A stretch of DNA of 64,000 nucleotides from Clostridiales bacterium (GTDB lineage Bacteria > Bacillota > Clostridia > Oscillospirales > Butyricicoccaceae). Position numbers and translations under genes: made by a program. Of this stretch, positions 23,176-30,859 are shown piece after piece (the stretch's first letter is position 1; each line of letters begins with the position of its first letter). Location: the NCBI GenBank assembly GCA_004555915.1, contig SFJM01000014.1, forward strand, positions 1 through 64,000, read 5' to 3'. Under the pieces are notes generated by a model. That model did no database searches, had not been told where the DNA came from, and was given only the letters and a program-made list of their open reading frames with translations.

Positions 23176-24464
23176 CCGAGATCCTTCTCCATCTGAGATG
23201 CCCATGCAAACATTTCACTCTCGTCCTTTGGCTGCAGCCGGTATCCGTCACGAACGGCGAAAAAGGTTTCCCTCTCCAGCCGGAAGGTACCATTGCGAAT
23301 TGCTTCGGCAGCTGCCGCATCATTGTTGCCATATACTTCTCCCACCCGGGTTTTGATTTCCTTTTTCACCCGGCTGGTCAGCTTGCGCAGATCACGGTAG
23401 CTGAAAGAAAAGCATTCCTCGGACATTTCCTCATAAGTAAATCCCTCTTCCAGCTGAATAATATGGTCCAACTGCATGCGGAAATAATTGGCACGGGCAT
23501 CGATATCCGGCAGGCTGACCGCAATCATCTCCACACGGTCCAGCATGGCCGGATCCACATTTTTCGGATGGTTGGTGGCACCGATAAAGATAATCTGCTC
23601 CTCTGCCTTGCTCATATCATTGAATCCTGTGAGAAACGCATTGGTCGCGCTGGTGACATGTGCCGGCAGGTTTAGGGAATTCCGGTTGACACAAACACCA
23701 TCAATTTCATCCACAAACAGGATACACGGTGCGTTTTTACGCGCTTCCTCAAACATGCGGTCGATAATTTTTTCCGTCACACCCACAAGGCTTTCATGAA
23801 TGTCTGAGCCGGACAGACTCATATACTTAAATCCATATTTCGATACCAGTTCATTGGCAAATGCCTCTACAAGGAAGGTTTTACCACAGCCTGGCAGGCC
23901 ATAGAAGAAAAAGGACTGTACGGTTTCCATCTCAAGCAGGGCATTCAGCTCGGAATTGCCAATGTCCAGCACAATGCGTTCCATCTGCCTTTTCAGATCT
24001 TCCATACCGGCAACCTGTTCAAAGGTCTGCTTCGGCGGATCCTTAAACCATGAAGCCACGGTTTCTTCGCTGATTACATCGCTTTTGCTGCGTTTTTCCT
24101 TTTTCCCGTCACGTACAGGCTTTTTGTCCCCTGCCTCCGGCTCTGCCTTTGGCTGGTTCGATGCTGCAGCAGAAGCATCGGCTGCCGGACGGCTGCGACG
24201 CAGGATGTCCGGATTGAGTGCCTGCACGATATGGCGGATATTCTGCTCACATTCCCGCTGCCGTTCCATCCATTGGCTCTGCAGCTCCCGCGTGCTGTTT
24301 GCCGCACCCTGTGCACAGATTTCCGCCGCGCGCTGGTAAAGCTTGGCTTCCGCACGGGTCGGTGCGCCGCTGTTGGCAAGGCTGACAGATGCTGCCTGAT
24401 CCATCAGTGCGTGGTATTCATTGTTCAGACGGTTCATGTCACGATAATACATATCCCGGGTCAT
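23172..24464 (-). CDS. Vps4/katanin-like AAA+ ATPase with MIT-like N-terminal domain
   Basis: A 430-residue protein. Residues about 35-85 form a three-helix segment (EAKLYQRAAEICAQG, SQWMERQRECEQNIRHI) reminiscent of MIT domains; a Lys/Ala-rich linker (90-130) follows. The AAA+ core begins FEQVAGMEDLKRQM, with Walker A GLPGCGKT (189-196), a pore-loop region GSDIHESLVGVTEKI (219-233), Walker B CILFVDEID (247-255), sensor-1 GATNHP (295-300) and a single candidate arginine finger R310. Layout and motif order fit Vps4/katanin/spastin meiotic-clade ATPases, unusual in bacteria. ATG 24464 follows GGGAGG by seven bases. It lies next to a CHMP/Snf7-like protein, the classic substrate of Vps4. Confidence 0.82.
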   Translation of the reverse strand: MTRDMYYRDMNRLNNEYHALMDQAASVSLANSGAPTRAEAKLYQRAAEICAQGAANSTRELQSQWMERQRECEQNIRHIVQALNPDILRRSRPAADASAAASNQPKAEPEAGDKKPVRDGKKEKRSKSDVISEETVASWFKDPPKQTFEQVAGMEDLKRQMERIVLDIGNSELNALLEMETVQSFFFYGLPGCGKTFLVEAFANELVSKYGFKYMSLSGSDIHESLVGVTEKIIDRMFEEARKNAPCILFVDEIDGVCVNRNSLNLPAHVTSATNAFLTGFNDMSKAEEQIIFIGATNHPKNVDPAMLDRVEMIAVSLPDIDARANYFRMQLDHIIQLEEGFTYEEMSEECFSFSYRDLRKLTSRVKKEIKTRVGEVYGNNDAAAAEAIRNGTFRLERETFFAVRDGYRLQPKDESEMFAWASQMEKDLG

Positions 24465-24477
24465 TCTTGCACCTCCC

Positions 24478-25173
24478 TTAATGAATCCCGCCTGACAGAA
24501 TGTCATTGGCAGCAGCTTCATCCTCGTCATTCATCCCAGATGTACTGCTTCCATCGTCCGGAAGCATATCAATTGCTGCGGAAAGATCCTCCAGCCCAAC
24601 GCCTCCGGTTGGCAGCGGCCGTCCTGACAGCTTGTCATGCAGCGCTTCCTCATAGCTCTTTCCGGCAATCAGGTCATCGACAAAGCGCTGGTCAATATCA
24701 TTTTCAATGCTCTTTGGCAGCTCCATTTCATTCAGTTCGTTTTCATACTCTTCTCTTGACCGGAACAGCTTCTGCGCACGTTTGTTGAAGGCAAAGCTGA
24801 CACTGGCAGTATTGTCGGAAATACGCTGCATCTGCTTCATGGCCAGGCAGGTCATATTGATGGTTCCAGCCAGATCGCCATCCAGTCTGCTGTCCTCCAG
24901 CTCTGCCTTTGCTTCCTGTACCACACGCAGGCCCCGGGCTGCATTCCGAATCCGCTCCTGCTGGCGTTCGGTCGGCAAGCCCTCCTTCAGTCTCTCCTGA
25001 TAACGGGCACGTTCCATACGAATGGAAACCTTGAATTTCTCCTCGCACTGATTCAGTGTTGCCGCACAGTCCACATAGGACAGCGATTCTGCCAGCTGCT
25101 TCTTCCAGCGCTCATTCTGCTTTTTCCGCATCTTTGCACGCTTTTTTTCTTCACGATTGCCAAACAATCCCAT
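24478..25173 (-). CDS. Short helical protein resembling ESCRT-III (CHMP/Snf7) subunits
   Basis: A 231-residue, almost all-helical protein starting MGLFGNREEKKRAKMRKKQN: a short hydrophobic tip followed by a strongly basic helix, as in CHMP proteins (which begin with xLFG then a basic helix). The middle (about 60-165) is long amphipathic helices including LAMKQMQRISDNTASVSFAF; the last 70 residues are acidic and disordered with SIENDIDQRFVDDL and LEDLSAAIDMLPDD, comparable in charge pattern to the regulatory and MIM-bearing tail of ESCRT-III. Similarity is by eye only; PspA/Vipp1 relatives are the alternative. AAGGAG precedes ATG 25173. Confidence 0.6.
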   Translation of the reverse strand: MGLFGNREEKKRAKMRKKQNERWKKQLAESLSYVDCAATLNQCEEKFKVSIRMERARYQERLKEGLPTERQQERIRNAARGLRVVQEAKAELEDSRLDGDLAGTINMTCLAMKQMQRISDNTASVSFAFNKRAQKLFRSREEYENELNEMELPKSIENDIDQRFVDDLIAGKSYEEALHDKLSGRPLPTGGVGLEDLSAAIDMLPDDGSSTSGMNDEDEAAANDILSGGIH

Positions 25174-25205
25174 GGTATTCACTCCTTTATCTGATGCCAC
25201 GTATC

Positions 25206-26480
25206 TTATTCGTTATACAGGTGATTCTCCTCCGCCTGCTCCTCGAAGTCCATTTCAACATCGTCCTCTATGTCGTCTTCAAACTGGTCAATGTTCTCCT
25301 GGAGTTCTTCAATCTCGCGGTCCAGCTCTGCATCCCGCTCCTGCCGTTTTCGCTGCTCTCGCAGCTCTTCCAGCCGTTTCTCTCTTGCAGCGCGCTCACG
25401 CTCTGCCTGTTCCTTCTCTTTCTTCCGCTTTTTATCCCAGTATTCCAGATTCTTCGCTGTACGTTCCGCATTCGTCGGATCGGAAATGGCAGCTCTCATT
25501 GCTTCATCATGCGCATCCAGCGCTGCGGATACACGTTTGTTCTGTTCCTGCAGCCTCGTAAGCGCCTTCACGCGTTCATTCATAATCTCTTCAACGCGGG
25601 ACTGCAGCTCCGGATCCTCCACATAGCCCTTGCCATTGATGGTTTCCAGCACCCGTTCCAGCTGCGCATTTTCTTCCGAAACCGCATGTGTCAGGGCACT
25701 CAATTCCCCGCGGAGCGTAAACAGATGGTCTTCCTTACGTGCCAGAAGGGTAAAACGGCTGTCCAGCTCCTGTGCTTTGATAGACCGCTTGTCCGGATGG
25801 ATCATATGATCCTCCAGTTCCTGCAAAACAGCGGCGCCTTCATCCGTATTCAGATATGCCTGCAGTTCATCCTGCAGCTTCTGCGTCTCTTTGGTACCAT
25901 TGTCGAAGTTCACAAGCTTTTTCGCGCGCTGTCCTTCATAGGCATCAATCCTTCTGCACTGCTTGAGCATGGTCTTGATATAATCGCACATCTCTTCCCG
26001 TTCAGCCTTAATCTGCTGTGCCATTTCCCGCTCTGTTTCATCCACTTCCCTGCGCAGTGTATTGGCAATAAACAGAACGGCAAAGCCGCCGCGCTGTGCC
26101 TTTTCCGGCTGACCGTTTTTGATACCTTCTTCAAAGGTATTGACTGCATACCGTAACGTCTCATCAATCTTTTCGGTATCCAGCTCGGTGATTGCGCCAC
26201 GGTTCAGAATATTGATGCCGGCATCACGAAACAGCTCCATGTCGGTCTTCTTCTGTGTGGGGCTGTGCTTTTTCTCCAGGATTTCTGCCGGAAGCGGGCT
26301 GGTATCAAACCGAATGCACTTCAGGATGGAAACCATTTCATTTGCACGCGCAATCTGCTCTGCGCCCTGTTCTTCCGGATTTTTTACCTCTTCCTGCTTT
26401 TTGCCCAAAATCTTGCTGCCCAATGAGCCAAGCGTCTTCTGCGCCTTTCTCTTCATACCCGTTGATTTTTTTGTAGCCAT
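25206..26480 (-). CDS. Coiled-coil protein with basic amphipathic N-terminus and acidic C-terminus
   Basis: A 424-residue protein. Residues 1-30 are lysine-rich with glycine (GMKRKAQKTLGSLGSKILGKK), suited to membrane or polyanion contact; about 35-180 is mixed helical with one segment GGFAVLFIANTLRREVDE; 190-330 helices; 330-395 a highly charged single alpha-helix/coiled coil (KKEKEQAERERAAREKRL); the tail is acidic (FEDDIEDDVEMDFEEQAEEN). The basic-to-acidic polarity mirrors the neighbour at 24478, so it may be a second filament-forming subunit. I do not recognise the family. An AAAGGA box precedes ATG 26480. Confidence 0.7.
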   Translation of the reverse strand: MATKKSTGMKRKAQKTLGSLGSKILGKKQEEVKNPEEQGAEQIARANEMVSILKCIRFDTSPLPAEILEKKHSPTQKKTDMELFRDAGINILNRGAITELDTEKIDETLRYAVNTFEEGIKNGQPEKAQRGGFAVLFIANTLRREVDETEREMAQQIKAEREEMCDYIKTMLKQCRRIDAYEGQRAKKLVNFDNGTKETQKLQDELQAYLNTDEGAAVLQELEDHMIHPDKRSIKAQELDSRFTLLARKEDHLFTLRGELSALTHAVSEENAQLERVLETINGKGYVEDPELQSRVEEIMNERVKALTRLQEQNKRVSAALDAHDEAMRAAISDPTNAERTAKNLEYWDKKRKKEKEQAERERAAREKRLEELREQRKRQERDAELDREIEELQENIDQFEDDIEDDVEMDFEEQAEENHLYNE

Positions 26481-26523
26481 AATAATTCCTTTCTTTTCGT
26501 ACGATATCAAAAAACCGTCTGTA

Positions 26524-27018
26524 TCACAGCTTCAACAGTTCTACCGGCTCGGACCGGGTCACTGTTCCGTTCTCACTTTTTAACAGCACATACAGACAGA
26601 AGCCATCATCCAGCATCGCGCCGGCTCTCAGTTCACCACTTCCATCCGGCACCGGTACGCACAGATGCAGCTGCTTTTGCTGTCCGCCGCGCACAACCAC
26701 ACTTTTGATTTCCAGTTCTCTCAGCTGATATGCCGGTGCAAAGTTCAGGTCCAGCCATTTTTCCGTGTGATACAGTTCCTCAGCCGCCCCTACCGATACG
26801 GTATGTTGTTCCAGACCATCATTCTTCCAATCCAGCGTAACCAGCTGTACAGAAATGCCTTCCAACAGTTTCCCGCGTTTTACCGCTGCCTTCTGCTCCA
26901 GCCGCTGCATTGCCTCATCGCTGCATTCGCCGATTACCTGTACCGCATATTCTCCACAATACGGACAGTTTCCCGCCTGCTCCGGAATTACGCCTCCGCA
27001 TACCATGCATCTATTCAA
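26524..27018 (-). CDS. Zinc-ribbon protein of the ESCRT/Hsp70-like operon
   Basis: A 164-residue protein with an N-terminal zinc ribbon (CMVCGGVIPEQAGNCPYCGE, residues 4-23) and a beta-rich C-terminal domain ending in a segment GAMLDDGFCLYVLLKSENGTVTRSEPVELLKL. That ending closely resembles the last 40 residues of the Hsp70-like protein in the operon (YYFHVLLESEDGTFKPFGEPIRL), suggesting both share an interaction module. The start is TTG 27018, seven to eight bases after GGAGG, and overlaps the end of the coiled-coil gene upstream. Function unknown. Confidence 0.72.
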   Translation of the reverse strand: MNRCMVCGGVIPEQAGNCPYCGEYAVQVIGECSDEAMQRLEQKAAVKRGKLLEGISVQLVTLDWKNDGLEQHTVSVGAAEELYHTEKWLDLNFAPAYQLRELEIKSVVVRGGQQKQLHLCVPVPDGSGELRAGAMLDDGFCLYVLLKSENGTVTRSEPVELLKL

Positions 27019-29015
27019 GATAAATCCTCCTTTACCATTTTTTCATATTCATTCATCCGTTCACCGATTTGTTTCAGCTTTGCATCTGTTTCCTCCAGCG
27101 CAGCCCGGACATCTGCTGTTACATCAAATGCTGTGATTCTTCCACCACTCTGTGCGGAAATCACCGCACTTTCCTCGGACAGATTCCGGAACTTGCTGCT
27201 GAGGAATCGTAGCCTGGAATGGATTTCCCGCAGGCGCATGGTCTGCTGCTGATATTCATCGGATGCCATGGCATTTTGCAGATCCATCAGCGTGCTTTGC
27301 AGGTTCTGGAACTCACTCTGTTTCTTTTCACCATCAGACTCCCATTCCTTCAGTTTCTTTTCTGCTTCCGCAATACTGTCCTGCAGCTTTTCTGACCGTT
27401 CTTTCAGGCGGTCAATATCCGCATTCAGCCCATCCAGTTCACTTTGCTGCTTGTCATTCATTTCGGAAAGCTCATTCTGCCTGCGCTCCGCTTCTGCCTG
27501 CTTCATTTCATATGCTGCCTGCTGGTTTTGCAGGCTAATCGCCATAGCTTCCAGTCTTTGCTCCAGAACCGGTTTCTGTTCCAACAGAAATGCCTTCTGT
27601 TTTTCCATTTCTTCCAGCCTGGTCTGCAGTGCGGCACAGTCCTCCGCAGCGATTTTCTGTGCGGTTTCTGCCGTCAGCTTCAATCCTGCCAGACGATCCA
27701 GCTCCTGCTGCTGTTCCTCCCGGCTCTTTTCCGCCAGCTCCGCAGAAATCTGCATCGTGTCACAATCTTCCAGCAATCTGGACTTTTGTGCACGTGCCAT
27801 ATCCGTCCGCTTTATCAGGGACTCCTGTGCAGTCTGGCACTTCTGTACCTCTGCCTGCATATCCTGCAGCACCTGTTCTGCTTCCGCACAGGCCTGTTGT
27901 GCCTGTGCCAGCTGTCCCTGACGGAACTGTTCATTGCGTAGCTTTCTTTCCTGTATATCACTCAGCAGCTGCTGGTATTCCGCGCTCAAACGGGTAAATC
28001 CGCCCTTGAGCTGCTCCAGTTCGGTTTGTTTCGTTTCAAAATCGCTTTCCACCGCAAGCTTTTTATCGCTGAGCTGTTCGGTCTGTCGGAGCAGTTCTTC
28101 GGTATCCGCCAGAAGCTGGCTGGTTTCGGTCTGCAGCTGGTTTCTTTCAGCTTCTGCCTTCTGTTTCTTTTCTGCCTCACGGTCACATACTACGGTTTGT
28201 TCCGCAATCTGCAAACCAAGCTGTTCCACCTGCCGCTCCAGCTCTGCCCGTCTGGACTGAATCGACGGGAGGTCAACGGTTTCCAGCTGTTCCACCTGCT
28301 TTGTGAGAGCATCGCATGTTTCCTGCTCCATATCAGCAAGCTGCTTCTGCTGTTCCAGCTCCTGCTTTTTCTGCTCCAGCGTTCTGGTCTGCTCCGCAAT
28401 CTGCCGACGGATGCTGGACTGTTCTGTTTGCAGGCCATCCTGTTCCCCGATCTGCCGTTTCAGCTCTGCCAGCTGCTGTTGCAACATGGTTTTCTCGGCA
28501 CGGGCTTCCTCCAGAGCCGGTACCGACATGCGGTCAAGCTCCTGTTTCAGGGCATCACATGCCGCACGTTCCCGGTCAGTCTCAGCCTGCAGCTGTGCCA
28601 GCTCCCGTTTTTTCTGCTCCAGCGCAGCAGCCTGTTCAGCAATCCGCTCCCGGTATGTATCTGCTTCCGCACATTTCTGCTCGATTTCCTTTGCCTGCAG
28701 CTCGATTGTTTTCAGTTCATCGGCGCCCGCAAGGGCTTCTGTTTTCATTTCATCCAGCTTTTTTGCAAAAAAAGCCTTATATTCATAGACTGCATCCCGA
28801 TTTGCCGCATAGATACGGGAAAATTCACCGCCTTCCCATGCCAGCAGCCGTGCAAAATCGCCAATATTGCCGACCTTGCATTCTTCTGTTGCTTTACCGG
28901 TCTGCTGTTTTATCGTATGACTCAGCTGCTGATACAGATTCAGGATTTCATCCGCTGTAATCTGCCGCCGCTGCCCCAGTTCCTGGATTTCCTTTGCTAT
29001 ATCACGAAATGACAA
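27015..29015 (-). CDS. Large coiled-coil protein
   Basis: About 666 residues, nearly all continuous heptad-rich coiled coil rich in Glu, Gln and Lys (for example KKRELAQLQAETDRERA), with a short globular N-terminal part (about 1-70, KVGNIGDFARLLAWEGGEFSRIY). No motor or nucleotide motif is seen. It could be a scaffold or tether of the system; an SMC-like role is unlikely because there are no Walker motifs. I choose TTG 29015 as start since GGAGG is eight bases upstream; ATG 29030 is in frame but lies before that ribosome site. Its stop overlaps the zinc-ribbon gene. Confidence 0.75.
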   Translation of the reverse strand: MSFRDIAKEIQELGQRRQITADEILNLYQQLSHTIKQQTGKATEECKVGNIGDFARLLAWEGGEFSRIYAANRDAVYEYKAFFAKKLDEMKTEALAGADELKTIELQAKEIEQKCAEADTYRERIAEQAAALEQKKRELAQLQAETDRERAACDALKQELDRMSVPALEEARAEKTMLQQQLAELKRQIGEQDGLQTEQSSIRRQIAEQTRTLEQKKQELEQQKQLADMEQETCDALTKQVEQLETVDLPSIQSRRAELERQVEQLGLQIAEQTVVCDREAEKKQKAEAERNQLQTETSQLLADTEELLRQTEQLSDKKLAVESDFETKQTELEQLKGGFTRLSAEYQQLLSDIQERKLRNEQFRQGQLAQAQQACAEAEQVLQDMQAEVQKCQTAQESLIKRTDMARAQKSRLLEDCDTMQISAELAEKSREEQQQELDRLAGLKLTAETAQKIAAEDCAALQTRLEEMEKQKAFLLEQKPVLEQRLEAMAISLQNQQAAYEMKQAEAERRQNELSEMNDKQQSELDGLNADIDRLKERSEKLQDSIAEAEKKLKEWESDGEKKQSEFQNLQSTLMDLQNAMASDEYQQQTMRLREIHSRLRFLSSKFRNLSEESAVISAQSGGRITAFDVTADVRAALEETDAKLKQIGERMNEYEKMVKEDLS

Positions 29016-29088
29016 ATGATTCACCTCCATAGCGGTTCTGCTTTTATTCTCTCTGTATGCGAATCAGTACAGGCATGTCTGTTGTGTA

Positions 29089-30783
29089 TCAATCCACCTG
29101 ATGCAGTCCGCTGCAGAAGCGTTTTGCCTGATCCAGACGGATTGGCTCTCCAAATGGCTTAAATGTTCCATCTTCACTTTCCAACAAGACATGGAAATAA
29201 TATACGCCGGATTCATCCACGGAAAAACCGTACTGGGTCATTTCAATCGGCAGGTGCTGCAGCTTTTCCCGCAGTTCCTCTTTCAGCAGCAATTCTCTCG
29301 GCTTGCCGTTCTGCCGGACGGTTGCAAAGGTCTCAATCTTCCGTTCCGGATTAAAATATGTAACCGGTGTACCGTCTTCATGGCTGATATAATAGACTTC
29401 CCCCGGTTTGATTTCCTGACGGTACTGGATTGCCCAGTCATAGACCTCCTGTCCGCCTCGGGTGCTTCGGATGCCCAGGCTGCGGTCTGCCGTGTTCACA
29501 ATGCGGATGACATCCCCGGCAATTAAACCTGCACCCAGAGCTACCGCACATTCTTTTTTGTCTGCACTGATGTCATATTTCCGGCGGTCGGTTCCACTGA
29601 ACCCGAATTTCTGACGAACCTGTTCCTTTACCAGCCCAAAGCTGCCGAAGCCGCCTACCAATGCAATTTTGAAATTCTCTGTCCTGGGATCTGTGTAATT
29701 GCCAAGCCCGCGTGTTCTGTGCTCGCCAAAATTCTTCCATCGATCCACAATGTCAATGATCGCATCCAGCTGTTCATCCAGTACCGGCTGGATGACCTTC
29801 TGGTATGCCCCATGCAGCAGACGGCCTGTCACACCAACTGCACCGTCATAAGGTACCTTGAACAGGATATCCTCACTCTGTGCAAATGCCTCACTGCTCA
29901 TGGCAAGCTGAAATTCAATTTCATCAATGGTATTGCCATCCAACAGCTTATTTTCCAGCTGTCCGAACATTTTTTTGAACTTCATTCCATCCGGTTCCTG
30001 ACCATTCTCCAAACGGCCACTGGATTGCAGTGCCATACGGCACAGCTCTTCCATAAAGGCGATTGCCGCATCACCAACCTGCCCATCCTTCTGGTTTTCT
30101 CCGGCTCCCACGGAATCCATAATCTGAATCTGTGTTTCCGTCGTGCCATCGGCTGCAATGTCGGATTTTACATCGGTCAGCGTGATATCCAGCGTACCTC
30201 CGCCGTAATCAATAATCAGGATATAGCCATTATATGCATCTCCGGTATCCCGGTTGTAATTATAGGCAAAATATGCCGCTGCCGCTGCCGGCTCACTGAC
30301 AACCGTAACGTCTTTCACATAATCCAGGCTGCTGCAGATTTCCTTCAGAATCGGACGGCCATCCTGCATACTGTCACTGTTGCTCCAGATTTCCGGTGCG
30401 CAGATCACCAGACGGTCAATGATTGGATCGTCACTGGAAACACGCTTTGCAATGCTTTTCAGGTAATGATCCAGATAGTTTTGTGTAATCATCTGCGGTG
30501 TAAAATGACCGTCATAGCCGCGGTCCTGCAGCACATCCTGCCGGACCTCCGGCAACAGCATTTTAAACGCACGGAACAGCCTGACATCCGGCAGCAGCTG
30601 CTGCTCCTTGGCTGCATTTCCGTACTGGAGGTCATCACAGTCATCCAGGCAGACCAGCGAAGGAATCGCACCGCCGCCACCTTCCTTTTCTGCCTTTGTC
30701 GCAACCTCCTTCTCGACCGGATCATAGACTGCAAAGCACGAATATGTACTGCCAAGATCTGCGCCGATACTTAAAACTCCCAT
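29089..30783 (-). CDS. Hsp70-like ATPase
   Basis: A 564-residue actin-fold ATPase of the Hsp70 superfamily. Phosphate-1 is IGADLGSTYSCFAVYD (6-21), phosphate-2 IIDYGGGTLDITL (190-202), and the adenosine motif ALVGGFGSFGLVKEQV (374-389). The C-terminal part (430-564) is short and unlike the DnaK substrate domain, ending in a beta-rich segment related to the zinc-ribbon neighbour. No DnaJ or GrpE gene is nearby. It differs from housekeeping DnaK and is probably a dedicated chaperone or assembly factor of this operon. The ribosome site AAGGAG is 13 bases before ATG 30783, rather far. Confidence 0.88.
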   Translation of the reverse strand: MGVLSIGADLGSTYSCFAVYDPVEKEVATKAEKEGGGGAIPSLVCLDDCDDLQYGNAAKEQQLLPDVRLFRAFKMLLPEVRQDVLQDRGYDGHFTPQMITQNYLDHYLKSIAKRVSSDDPIIDRLVICAPEIWSNSDSMQDGRPILKEICSSLDYVKDVTVVSEPAAAAAYFAYNYNRDTGDAYNGYILIIDYGGGTLDITLTDVKSDIAADGTTETQIQIMDSVGAGENQKDGQVGDAAIAFMEELCRMALQSSGRLENGQEPDGMKFKKMFGQLENKLLDGNTIDEIEFQLAMSSEAFAQSEDILFKVPYDGAVGVTGRLLHGAYQKVIQPVLDEQLDAIIDIVDRWKNFGEHRTRGLGNYTDPRTENFKIALVGGFGSFGLVKEQVRQKFGFSGTDRRKYDISADKKECAVALGAGLIAGDVIRIVNTADRSLGIRSTRGGQEVYDWAIQYRQEIKPGEVYYISHEDGTPVTYFNPERKIETFATVRQNGKPRELLLKEELREKLQHLPIEMTQYGFSVDESGVYYFHVLLESEDGTFKPFGEPIRLDQAKRFCSGLHQVD

Positions 30784-30859
30784 GTTTTCTCTGCACTCCT
30801 TTTTATCTGGTGCTGCTTATGCCGTCATCTGCGATATCGCACCATGCTTCCATTTCATA

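Noticed and set aside
27015..29015. SMC-type ATPase identity for the large coiled-coil protein
   Set aside because: No Walker A, signature or Walker B segments are present at either end.
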